Below are positions 1 through 12,000 of a stretch of 64,000 bases of DNA, in pieces (positions within the stretch are counted from its first letter, which is position 1; every line of letters begins with the position of its first letter). The stretch is taken from NCBI GenBank assembly GCA_935421135.1, contig OW285192.1, positions 9,507,501 to 9,571,500 of the forward strand. The letters are read 5' to 3'. The translations under genes were made by a program, and so were the position numbers. The notes under the pieces are model-generated. The model was not told the DNA's origin and made no database searches. It worked only from the letters and a program-made list of their open reading frames with translations. The stretch comes from Bugulina stolonifera. Lineage: Eukaryota; Bryozoa; Gymnolaemata; Cheilostomatida; Bugulidae.

Positions 1-3000
1 TATTAGCAAGAGACCGAACTGGAGACTGTGTTCGCAACCATGTTAGCATCCATTTACCAAACTATCGACAAAAAGTCAAATGGTAAATATCAAAATGACT
101 ATGATGTATTCTTCATTTTTTAATGCATTCGTCATTTTTTAATGTATTCTTGATTTATTATGGGTTAAGTGATGCTCAAGATTTTCAAGTTGTTTTCTTC
201 TCACAGGTACTTTGATTGTATTCATTGCGAATACAGATCATTTTATGCACATGAGATAGAGGATCATGTGACAAAATGTCATCCTAATGCTAAGAAATCT
301 ACTAGTCAAGGATCGACCAAACAGCGTACATATGGAAGATCACCCAAACGTTTAAATAAAGGCGGTGAATCTAAAGTCTCAACAGATGACACGAATACAG
401 GTAGAACAAGAATTGGCAAAGTTGGTGTTTATTTTTTATTACAATGGGAATTTTCTTACAATGAGGATAATGGGTACTTGCTTATACCTAGTAATTCCTA
501 TTTGTAGTAGTATCGAGATCACCTGATACTCCGCCTACTCTCAGTCTTCGCCAACTCAACTCTTCATTAGAAACACCCGAGACAAGCGATGCTAAACCGT
601 TAGTTACCAATAAGCCTCCACAGTCTTCTGTTAAATTGAATCCCGAAGGCCCTCTGAAGAACCCCTTGATTCTGATTGTACCTAGCTCTAACGCCGAGGG
701 GAAGACCACACTAGTCGGTAAGTACATTAATAGTCTAGCCGAGGGGAAAGCCACACTAGTCGGTAAGTACATTGATAGTCTAGCCGAGGGGAAGGCCACA
801 CTAGTCGGTAAGTACATGATAGGCTAGCCGAGGGGAAGGCCACACTAGTCGGTAAGTACATGATAGTCTAGCCGAGGGGAAGGCCACACTAGTCGGTAAG
901 TGCATTGACATGTCTAGTCGAGGGGAAGGCCACACTAGTCGGTAAGTACACTGACATGTCTAGCCGGGGGAAGGCCACACTAGTCGGCAAATACATTAAC
1001 ATGTCTAGTCGAGGGGAAGGCAACACTAGTCGGTAAGTACATTGACGTGTATATACCAGCCCTCGCCTAAATGTTGCTTATGCTTTTGTCACTGGTTTGT
1101 TAAGTTTACTTGGCATAATTTTCTGTTATTTTTGCGGTCATTTGTGTGAAATCTTGTTGTGTAGTTATATACACGTATATAGTCGCTAGATGAGTTTCCA
1201 TAAGCAATGTTATTAACTTTGTTTACAGGATATCCTGTTCTAAATATAACTCAATCTGGAAAGGACAAGGGGGGTAAACCATGCACAGTGGCTACGCCTA
1301 CCCCTATCATGCCGTCAACTACAGTCACTTCAGGTAAACCCCATCAGTCTGAAACTATAACAGAGCAGGTAGATACAGCTGTTCATTCACCCGATCCTTC
1401 AAACCTATTAACGCTGAAGCGTCCTCTACAAGGTAAAACTTCATCGGCTAGGAAGATTTTAAAGAAAACTCTCGGAGACACTTCTGGAAATATATCATGT
1501 AGAACTCCTGGTAGGATTCCTATTACCATTTCTATGAAAACATTTGAGCACCCACGTAGTATAGTTCAAGGGAAAATACTGGGGCAACCACCTGATGACA
1601 CAGTTGATAATGAACACTCTCATGGACCTTCTACCTCAACTCACCTGCCATCTCCTAGAATTGAACTGTCCAAATTCTCTGATATACTTGGTTTGAAGCA
1701 GCTGAACATGGGAAATAGATCCTCTCCAACGCAGACGTCTACAACAAAGTCTCCAGCGGCCAAAAGCACACCTTGTCAGCAGGGGTATAAGACAACTGCA
1801 GTGAAACAGCTCTGCACGAGCGTAGTCAGTTCAGAGAGTGACGTAAACCAAGCTGATAGACTTGAAGGCAGTGAAGAAAGTAATAAATCTCGTAACAGTG
1901 TGAAAGAGTCAGACGATTCCCAATCGAGTGACAGTCCAACTTCAAGTCTTACTGCTTCAACAACGACTACAACTACCCTATCTACCTCTGCCTCGATTAC
2001 ACCATCGCCTGAGTCAGACTCTACTGTACAGTCACCCGTTGTTCCCACAACGTCTGCTGCATCAGGCAATGTGGAAGTTTCTAATCAATCCACTATGACA
2101 CTTGAACCCCATGTACTTATTTCCCGCTCTTTATGGGGATCCTCCTGTGGATCTTGTAGTAGTACGAGGTTAGCCACAACCACAACAGATTCCAAAGTAG
2201 TCACGACTCCTAACCTAAGTAGAACATTTTTATCACCACCAAGAAAAGTTAAAGGTACGATCTACATGTACCTACCTGATGTGTTGCCTTTAGGGCATTT
2301 AATATACTTTTGTTTGAATTACACATTCCAAGTTATACAGTAAGACTAGACGTAACTGTGTATATGCTATATTAACTCAGACATCTAGACAGGCATGAAA
2401 GTTAATGCAATATGACGTTATATTTCCTATGGGGGTTTATGTCCAATCTTTATGTGCTTCAGCTGCTATTGCCAAGGAGCAACAAGCTAAGAAAGTTGAC
2501 CTTGAAGACATCATTGTTCTGGAAACGAAAGCCTCTGGTAAGCCAACTGTAGTTGTCTTCCCTGGTATCAACATGTAGTTTTGATACATGTTATCATAAT
2601 GTGCATAATAATATATAGTTTATGTCCCAATTTTTACATAAATGATTACGCTTTTCATGCATGCAGTGTAAATACATTATTTGTATGCACATGTACTCCT
2701 ACTTACAATTGATATGGTAGTGGTTATTCTTTAAAGGGAAATGTTGAATATTTTGTTTAACAGGCAAGAAAGAAGCGGCTAGATATGGATCACTTGCGTT
2801 TAAAAGCACTGGTGGACAACCAAGTAATTTAATTTGTATTAATTATTATGAAAATTGTAATTATAATTACTGTTGTGCATTGTGTAGTTATACTTGATTT
2901 CTTGTGATGTGCAGACCTGAGATATTATGTGTGAATTTAGCTCTGGTCTTGATTTGGTCTGGCCATGTTTTCATACAATGCAAAGTCTGAATTAAACGAG

Positions 3001-6000
3001 CTACTCTGGTATACTCGTTGTTCATGCATGCAGTATAAATACATTATTTGTATGCACATGTACTCCTGTCTAAAATTGGTTTGGTAGTGGTTATTCTTTA
3101 AAAGGAAATATCGAATATTTTGTTTAACAGGGAAGAAAGAAAAGTCTAGATATTATGGCTCACTTGCGTTTAAAAGCACTGGTGGACAACCAAGTAAGTC
3201 ATTTTATATTAATATTATGTAAAATTATAATTACAATTACAATTCTTGTGGTGTACAGACCTGGAATATGACGTGTAATTTTAGCTCCGGTCTTGATTTG
3301 GTCTGGCCATGTTTTCATACAATGCAGAATCTGAATTAAATGTGCTACTCTGGTAAACTCGCTGTTCATGCATGCAGTATAAATACATTATTGGCAGAGC
3401 TGGGTCCAAGTCAGTGATGCCTCCTTTCAAGTCAAGGAGAAATGCAAGTCAAGTGGGAGACAACTTCAAAAAATTTTACACTTACTAAAACATCACCCTT
3501 TTCTTTTAGTACACATTCCAATCCACATAAAACCAGCTGGGAATGTATATTATGCAATTATAGTAAAGAACTAGTGTATACATGTAATAATATTGTCACG
3601 GCGGTCTAGAATAGTCATGTGGCATTATATATTAGTGACAGTGATACAGTGTTACATCATATATACACGAGACATGTACAAAGTATCAGTTGACCAGTCT
3701 TGTAATTCCAAACTGGTTCTTATTGCCAGTGTGAATTGTAAACTATGCACTACTTAGATGTATAGTCTCAAGGACACACACTGTAAGTGCCACTGGTGTT
3801 GTGATCCTCATACCTAACCCTGATATACTCTGAGTGCTGCTAGCAGCACTGATGAAGTGAAAATGATACATGTTAATGGGTAGACAACTGACACCTGTTT
3901 CTCATGTTGGCTACACTGTAAAAAAGTTTGATTCGTCACGTTGACTTGGCACATTCCAAGTCATTCAGGTGTCAAGTTACATTGATGTCCAAGTCAAGTC
4001 AGCAAGTTGGCAAGTCCAAGTAAAGTTGACTTGTGACTGGATTTGGCAAGTCAAGTCAAGTCAAATTTATGACTTGGACCCAGCTCTGATTATTGGTGAG
4101 CACATGTACTCCTGCCTACCATTGATGTGGTTATTCGGGAAAGGAAATTATTAAATATTTTTAATGTATTTTTAGCAAAGAATTTATCTTTGAGCAGTCA
4201 GAGACTTGTTTCAAATCCATGAAAATACCAGTCCCTGTCTGGGGTTTGAACCCGGGGCCTCTACACCAGATCAGTAACTTTGTAAAAGGAAGCTTCACCA
4301 GTGAGCAGTAGACATACTCTGAGCGAACTGCACACGAGGCACCCCTCTTATTATGGCCACCTTGCGCCTTACAGCAACCAAGCTTTGCAGCCTTGGTTGC
4401 TGAGCTGGTGTTATGGGTAGCATGTTCTGTTCAATGTGCTAGGCGATTAGGTGCAGTAGAGGCCCCGGGTTCAAACCCCAGTCAAGGACTGGTATTTGAA
4501 ACAAGTCTCTGACTGCTCAAAAATAATTCCCTTGCTAAATATACATTATATATATAAAAATGGCCAAACCCCCTAACATTAAATATTTTGTTTTAGCAGA
4601 GAAGAAAGAAGCGGTTAGATATGGGTCACTTGCATTTAAAAGCACTGGTGGACAACCAAGTAATTTATTTTATATCAATTATTACTTGAAATTAGAATTA
4701 CATTTTAGAATTACAATATTACTTTTGTGGAGTGTTTAGTTAAACTCGAATTCTTGTGATGTACAGACTTAAAATATGACATGTGCTTTAACTCTGGTCT
4801 TAATTTGGTCTGGCCATGTTTTTATACAATGCAGAGTTAGATGAGCTACTCACTGTTCATGCATGCAGTAAAAATACATTATTGGTATGCACATGAACTC
4901 CTGTCTAAAATTGGTTTGGTAGTGGTTATTCTTTAAAGGGAAATATCAAATATTTTGTTTAACAGGGAAGAAAGAAAAGTCTAGATATTATGGCTCACTT
5001 GCGTTTAAAAGCACTGGTGGACAACCAAGTAAGTCATTTTATATTAATATTATGTAAAATTATAATTATAATTACTGTTGCGCATTGATTTGTTCAACTC
5101 AAATTCTTGCGGTGTACAAACCTGGAATATGACGTGTAATTTTAGCTCTGGTCTTACATGTACATGTACATTAATTTTGTCTGGCCATGTTTTTATACAA
5201 TGCAGAATATGAATTAAACGTGCTACTCTGGTTTACCCTTGTGATTTTAGAGAAAGCTACTACTGCTACTACTACTGTTACTTCATCTGCTATAGTCAAA
5301 CAGACAAATGAGGAGCAGCTTCCCATTATCAACTCCGTTTATTCAATGGTAAGACCCAGTAGCAGATAAAATGATAACCTGATGGAAGAAGCTCTTTTTC
5401 CTCAGGTGGAAAACTAAATAGGAAGACAACTTTTCGTTACGATTGTTGGCATATGATTGTTATGGTCATTTGACTATGATTGCTCATGCGTTTAATGTCT
5501 GTCCGCTTACCTGTAGACTGTGTTTCTTGGGTTCACAGTCTTATGCGTGTAAAAATCTCAACCATTTATACATGTACGTAATATGGCATGCTCGACCTTG
5601 AATATAAAATCATCACAGGAAACTGTTTATTCTGACATGCTTGTAGAGATTATGGCTATTCTCTCCCTGTGCTTGTTATTTAGGCAAAAGACAGTAACGT
5701 GACCACAGAGACTACTAGTGTGAGTTCACCTGCGACTAATCCACTTCCTGTACCCAGCAACTCATCTAAAGACGTATGTATTCTCTGCACTATTTACCCT
5801 CTACTGTAATCCTCCACACAGAGTTTGCTAAATCTGCTAATTTTCTGTATAATGTCACCGCAGTAGGTTTAATGGCATTTTATAATTATCAATCTGAGGG
5901 TTGGATGAGGGAACCAACCTGCTCAATTAGAGTAGAAATTGTAAGATAGCTTGCAAATCTTGTGATTGTACTGTCAATTTTTGTGACGCATACTGGCATG

Positions 6001-7184
6001 TTAACGACCCGAATCCCATTAGCTAGGATGCAGTTATCCCTTTTTCTACAATGGCTCATCCACACCCATCAAAGTTTCACCTGTCCGGAGTTATCATCCC
6101 TTTTAATTTGATGGGAATATTCACAGATTTTCATGGCATTAGCGATTTCAATGCTTTATCATACATGCATGTTGCACAATGTACATGTATGTTAGGGAAT
6201 GAATGCTTTATAGTTGCTGTATACTATTCAAAAATGTTGGCTTGTCTGTTTGTAAGGGAAAGACAATTTCTACATAGTTCTGTTAGATTTTGTAATAACT
6301 TCTAACTGGTGAATACATAATTATTTCTGCACCCAGTTAATGAATGAATTTTCACTGAACTATGAAATATTTCTACCAGCATTTTGCATGAATGCAATCG
6401 TCCAGCCTCAGTGTAACTCAACCTTTTTTAGACACATGTCACTGTCCCGGCAGAGAAATTGGAGCCACTACATGTTTCTACAACTTTTACACCTCTTCAG
6501 GTTGTCTCCTCGCTCAATTATGCGCAATCACCTGGCGAGGATGTCTTAGACAGTGACCCCTGGCCTAGTCCATCCGACCCTCTCTCTCCACCCTATAAAC
6601 TACCAAGTACTTTGGCAAATGATACCAAGCCTGGTTTTAAGGCTACTAGTCAAAGCGTTGATTCATCACCAATTGTTAGTGCACCATTGCTTACAATTGG
6701 CACATCCATGAGTTCACCATCTTCTCCATTCTTGAGCCCAAGAAAACTCTACTCTCGAATGAACAAGAAATTAACAAGAAAACAAATTCTATTTGCATTG
6801 CGAGCGTTTAATCCACCAGCAAGCAGCTCACTTCAGTCGGGCACAGAATCTCAGCGGGTTGTTGAACTGTTATCGGATAGGTATACCCAACCAGTCCAGT
6901 ATGTTCATGATAAAAGCATTCAATTTGTAAAACATTTCTGTAAACACAATCCGGTACAGTTGCACACAGTACACACGAGTGAAATCGGTGACACTATTGA
7001 AGACATTAGTGACTTTGTGTGGCCAGGACCTATCTTGTCAGATGAAGAGATGTCTACCCCACCCCTTCCAGCTGATGACACTATTGCCTCTTCTTCTCAG
7101 TCATTTGGAAATATACCAAGGAAGAGATCAATGTCTGTCGCTAGCTCAACAGGAGAGGTGAAGCATTCGAAACTTGGTAGTTGA
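1..7184 (+). CDS. Ser/Thr-rich C2H2 zinc-finger protein with H3-tail-like repeats, 5' end missing
   Basis: The window opens inside this gene. Exons read by phase: 1-82, 207-400, 511-717, 1229-2254, 2463-2537, 2764-2823, 3131-3193, 4600-4659, 4966-5028, 5251-5348, 5684-5773 and 6432-7184 (stop), giving about 920 residues. Exon 2 holds one clear C2H2 finger (C-x2-C-x12-H-x4-H, start CIHCEYRSF); exon 1 ends with what may be the tail of an earlier finger (CVRNHVSIH). The 1,026-nt exon is rich in Ser, Thr and Pro and looks disordered. Exons 6-9 are four symmetric phase-1 exons of 60/63 nt, each coding for a peptide ending KSTGGQP. The last exon has a folded-looking basic patch (RKLYSRMNKKLTRKQILFAL) and an acidic, proline-rich tail. 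The family is not recognised. Zinc finger plus disordered basic regions suggest a nuclear DNA- or chromatin-binding protein (inference). A possible polyA signal AATAAA lies at 7535-7540. Confidence 0.72.
693..1050 (+). repeat. 45-bp minisatellite copying an exon end and its splice donor
   Basis: Eight copies of a 44-46-bp unit begin at 693, 738, 783, 827, 871, 917, 963 and 1008. Each holds the last 24 or so bases of the upstream exon (GCCGAGGGG...ACTAGTCG) followed by the donor GTAAGTAC and some intron. The first copy's donor, after 717, matches the phase of the next exon at 1229. At 45 bp the unit can be read through in frame as a 15-residue peptide (AEGKATLVGKYIDSL) for about three copies before a stop near 825. 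One copy has lost the donor (CGGCAAATAC at about 984-993). Confidence 0.9.
3395..4088. mobile_element. Non-autonomous hAT-like DNA transposon
   Basis: The ends are a perfect 19-bp terminal inverted repeat (cagagctgggtccaagtca at 3395-3413 and its complement at 4070-4088). The element is flanked by a perfect 8-bp target-site duplication ATTATTGG at 3387-3394 and 4089-4096. Eight-bp duplications and CAGAG-type termini are typical of the hAT superfamily. The 694-bp body has no transposase, only AAGTC-rich subterminal repeats (3415-3460 and 3990-4070). The homologous intron of the duplicated exon at about 4875-4890 reads ACATTATTGGTATGCACATG without the insert, so the empty site is visible in the same gene. 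Confidence 0.9.
4163..4577. mobile_element. Inverted-repeat element with tRNA-like B-box sequence
   Basis: About 90 bp at the left (from TTTAGCAAAGAAT, about 4171) match the inverted right end (to CCTTGCTAAA, about 4540). Both arms contain GGTTTGAACCCGGGGCCTCT or its complement, which resembles the B box of a tRNA promoter (GGTTCAAACCCC at 4468-4479). A 12-bp direct repeat, ATTAAATATTTT, flanks it at 4151-4162 and 4578-4589, consistent with target-site duplication. It interrupts an intron that is otherwise homologous to its neighbours. It could be a tRNA-derived SINE dimer in inverted orientation or a foldback element; there is no coding capacity. Confidence 0.65.
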
Positions 7185-9082
7185 AATCTGGAGATTCACA
7201 CTGATACACTGTGTATCAGATGACGTATTCTGGTGTTCATGATACTCAGCGCTATATTTGACATTGACTTTAGCACACACACCTTGTAGTTTGTCTATAC
7301 CATATTTGTCACCGAAGCGACCACTGTGGATGAAAATCTATAAAGAAACTCACTGACTTACAAAGTTGATATAGCATATGATTGTTAGCTTCAAGGACCT
7401 CGAGTTGTACTTAAAAAACTACACATTTCATAATTTTTTATCACTGGCAAGATTTAAAAAGGATGCCATTTTAAAAATTTGATTTGTAAAATTAAGGCCA
7501 AACAAGTGGATTCTCAAAGTTTATAGGAAACTTTAATAAAAAACCTAGGCAGGAAGGAATTTTCTACCGAATTTTGAGTAATCTAAGTTTTAAGTGAAGT
7601 TTATCACAGATAACTGGATTTTAATTATCTCTTATAATAGCTATTGAGTATTATTCTAGATCTATTAGCATAGAAGTAGAACAGTCATTGGATACTACTT
7701 TTACACTGGTCTTTATTCTGTCTTTTTTATTAATTTTCTGGTTGTTAGACTGTGTCTTCTCAAAAGTCAAGCAATCTCTTTTATACTGGTATTCCACGGC
7801 TGCATCTTCTCTGTGCTGTTGTTCACCTTGCAATAAACCTGGTACTACATGTATAAACAGGAGAGTGTCATATTTTCTTATTGCGCAATTATATTGAAAT
7901 TGTGGTTACTTAATGCAGTACTTGATATCAATATTGTAGAATTTAGACCAGCAAACTAAAAACAACCATTAGAAAACATTAAAATACAAAGTAAGTTTGT
8001 TTAGTATAGAATTGCAAACAGTTGAAAGCCTGCAGAAAATCACATTCAGAACATCACTAATTCAGTACTCACCAATTTCCCTAACAAATCCGGTCTTTGT
8101 TTTCAATCAGTGGCCAGTTTTGTTGGAGGAAAAAGTCAAGGAACATTCTAAAGTAGTGTAGTAGCTGGAGTTATAGCCTGCAGGAGTAATATACTCCTAT
8201 TAGGTGATTGATCGATTTTTATATGCCTGTAAGAGGTGGCTAAAAAACCGGACCAGCCGTACATTATCAGTGTCAGTACCACTCTTATCTGAATCAGTTG
8301 AAAAGAAATAGGAGAAATAAGGTAAGCATTAATCGAAATGTTTTACGAATTATGCAGTGTCAATACCGTTGTTTGTGACATGCACTGGATCAATTTACAG
8401 TCATTATTTGAAATATTAAAATTTGCATTACCAACCTTTTACTGAAAAAAAAATGATGTAAAGTACTGCAACATCGTTTGGCATGGTGATTGAACAAATA
8501 GCCATTGTACGATTTATACTGCCTTTCTCCTATTGCAACTTTTTACTTTCAAATGTTGAAGCATTATTGATTACCAATATGTGACACGTACATTGACTTC
8601 AGAATACAATTGCTATGCTTTTACGACAGGAAAATGTTGCCTTCATATAGTATAAAACCTATTGATTTGAAACTTCCAAGTTTCTAAAGCTGTAATATTT
8701 AAATTCAGTTTTAAATATTGACTTTACATGGTGCGGTTGGTAAGTTATAAATGCCTAACCTCGGCTGACGTACGTTGCGTTTTACTGGCTGTAAAGACAC
8801 TAACATATAAGGTAGGTTGTGACATTAGTTTTGTTATCTTCATCGTGATTTTGGAGCATCATAATACCAATCAAATAATGTCTCCTATAAAAATATATAT
8901 TATATTGTCGTATTGAATAAAAAAGTAGGTGCGGTTGTGGAATTTTGAAAAAACAATGCAGCCACCTGAATCAAAATTCAACTCGGCAATAGACATGTAT
9001 ACAAAGTGATGTGACGCATACACAATGTATATTTCTTTATACAACCTAACATAGTTATCTTACTGAGTTATTCCCTTCTAGT
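7185..9082. other. 3'UTR and intergenic AT-rich DNA
   Basis: Begins with the probable 3'UTR of the zinc-finger gene (AATAAA at 7535-7540). The short open frames here have no coding-like composition, splice phase or recognisable motif. The segment ends at an acceptor-like TTCCCTTCTAG just before the ATG at 9083, so some of it may be the 5'UTR intron of the next gene. Confidence 0.4.
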
Positions 9083-12000
9083 ATGGCTTATACTCTGGAA
9101 TCTTCTCCTGCTCCTATTATAATCTCTACAACGGCAGAAACTGTGGTGCACCAAACAGCATGGGAGAAGGCATTGACATGGCTCAGCAATATGGACAACA
9201 TTTCCTACCTTCTCATTGGTTCATTAGCTGGAGTTTACGGTGCCTTTATTCTAGTTTATGTCATTCACAAGTTACGAAAGGTCTATAAACGGGCCAAGAG
9301 AAAGCGCAGGTAAGATTTAAATTCATAATCTGTATATTGTTTACCTGTTGGGCACTTAGTCAACCTCAGAATTTGAAGCTGATATTATGAGCGACAGGAG
9401 CTGGGCTCTGAGAGGAAGAGCTCACCTTCCACGGCGGTAGTGTGTGGGATTTGGACTAGTCCAGCAGTTTACTGAGTTAGCCACCACACTGTCCAGTCAG
9501 CGGTGTACATAATAATGATATGACTGTATTTGTGTTCTATGAATCCTGTTGTTCTGAATTTGTGGGCCGGAACCAACTTGCCAAGTCTTGGTTTGACTGT
9601 TATTTACATGTCTGATACCCTACCTGGTATGAAATACTTGCTTTGCTTGGATTTTCTCTATGATGCTTTCGCTCGGCCCCCAATAAGCAAGTGAATGAAT
9701 TCATCTGCCATAAGACCGAGTGAAGCTTGTAGTTGTATTTCTGGTGTTTCGGTTCCTATGTAACCACTTCATCAACCTGATATCATCGGTCATTGCCTAT
9801 CATCCTTCAATATAATATTATGATATCTGTTGTTATCTTACATGTAAATGTATACACCGGTTTCATGTAGGGAAGAGAGGAGGTGGATGCAGCAGGACAA
9901 GCAACCGATGTTGGATGACGAAAGCTTCCAAACCGCTGCAAGTGACAGTCCGATAATCAGCCGACTCACCTACCATGGTAGTTCAACAACACCGGTTGGT
10001 GACTTTTTTCTTTCTATCTTGGTGCTTATTTACAATTTTTTCTCGAATGCATCCAATTTATCCACTGCATGGTCACACTAAGACCTGAATTTTGCTTTGG
10101 GACATGAGGATTTCAGTATTTGAAAGTGCTTCATATTTTGGTAATGTGCCGGGTTGTGTAACACATGGAACACTTTTTATCACCACCACAGACCCTCATG
10201 AAATTTGAATTCTTGATAATTTAATCCTGAATTGCGAGGCATCAACCACATACCACTGTTGAGGTTGCCTGTCCTAGATTCTAATAATTTGATCTAGTGT
10301 ATGTTTTAGAACAAGACTAGTCTGTACCCACCAGCTAACAAGTGAGTGATTTTGTTTAATCAATGGTCATGCCTTATCTATAACTGCATGTAAAATATAG
10401 TACAACCGATTTTTATTAATCTGGTTCTATCACATTTTATTTTCCGTTCTGCCTAGTGTTGACCTCATTTTTTTGCAGTAAACAAGGTGTTTATTTAATT
10501 AAACAACTCTAAATGTACACGTAGATCCCAGTGTAGATCATTAGTTCCTATACTGGCACCTGTATTGGTGCATCGACTTGTACTTAGTGCATAGTTCTCG
10601 GCTCCCTTGTAGATCTCATATTTCATATAACATTATAATATGTACATTCTATTGATGCAAATATAATACAGGTACTATCATAGTAGTGTAACGTCTACCA
10701 GGTCACAACTGTAAGAACTTATCTGTTATAACCTATTGTGTAATCCTCATTTTGTTGTTCTATACTATCAGTATTTAGTGAATTCCCGGAGACTCCTCCA
10801 ACCTAGTCTCCAACCTACCGACTACTTACTTACGCATGTACATGTATATAGTTGCATGTAGCTATTAATAGTGGTTAGTGACTTCATATAGTAACTTTAT
10901 GGTCGACTTTGCTACTTGGTTTTAATAGCTATGGGGAACAGCTGAATGTGGCAAATCATATCATAACAGATATATGGTTGGCTACACTAGGCAGCTATTA
11001 TCCATGTTATTGATTCCATATATGGGCATAATACAGTGTATCAGTCTGATAGATATATTATCAGCTACACCTGTAGTTCAGTGAACCAAAAGCCCAGACA
11101 CCTATTCAGATAGGGTGGGTATCACCTCCTCTCATTAAGTTTGTTTTTGGACTGCATAATATTCGTAGTTGAATATTAATACGCTACATGCATGAGTGAA
11201 TGTAAAGCCTGTGATTTCTCTATGAGGTGCTGTTTTAGGACAACAATGTACCCACCCCGCCCTCAAGTGGCCAGTACAGTCCCTGCTAAAGGACCCATCA
11301 AGAAGATGACTACTATTATGGCTAAGCCCAAGACACAGATCATAGTGAGGTGCAGATGTGAAGGTGAGGAAAGTTAGGCTATCATACATTACCATGAGAG
11401 ATACATGACCATATAAGGGATAAATCCTATACATAACGATACATCACTATACAGGACTGCACAACCATATAAGAATACCACATCAGGTCATATAAGGATA
11501 TATTACCATATAAGGGAACCTTCTCATAAACATCATAAGGAACCATTACCCTATTGGGGTGCATGACAAGATAATATCTTGTCATGCACCCCAATAGGGT
11601 AATGATCCATTGCCGCATAAGGAACTATGATCATTACCATATAAGGATATTTATGTAATAAATACACATATATAAACCATAGGAACATAGAGGCATGAGC
11701 ATAAATATTAGGAGAGGATAGTTCCACTCAAGGAGAAACTAATTTATTCTTAGAATAAATAATCACATATGTACAATATAGAATAATAATACTACAGCCT
11801 TGGGTTATGAGGGTGTCACAATGACAAATTTCCTTGTTGAATCTTCTTCTATTACACTTTACATAGAGTTTTATACATCCTATAGGATGGTACTAGAACT
11901 ATTTTACTCTCTCATAGAGCACCCTGTGATAGTACCATTACCCTGTGACATGGTACCATTCTATACTATTAATACCTATCCTGTAAAACACGTACATTAC

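Larger units (their letters stand above)
2764..5028 (+). repeat. Fourfold tandem duplication of a 60/63-nt coding exon
   Basis: Exons at 2764-2823 (60 nt), 3131-3193 (63), 4600-4659 (60) and 4966-5028 (63) are near-identical and phase 1-1. The order short-long-short-long suggests a single exon duplicated, diverged, and then duplicated as a pair. Introns are also homologous, for example the block around ATACATTATT and TATGCACATG before each exon. Peptides share the core RYGSLAFKSTGGQP and alternate between KKEA and KKEKS at the front. Confidence 0.9.

Noticed and set aside
1776..2069. Minus-strand open frame of 97 codons, Val/Ser-rich
   Set aside because: It is the antisense shadow of the Ser/Thr-rich coding exon 1229-2254.
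3969..4154. 61-codon open frame inside the hAT-like element as a transposase
   Set aside because: It is a translation of AAGTC-rich subterminal repeats and runs across the element's end.
4440..4500. Possible tRNA gene from the B-box-like GGTTCAAACCCC
   Set aside because: No complete cloverleaf or convincing A box was found, and the sequence is duplicated in inverted arms of a repeat element.
7651..7897. Overlapping open frames on both strands, one hydrophobic
   Set aside because: AT-rich composition, no splice phase and no motif; most likely 3'UTR or spacer.
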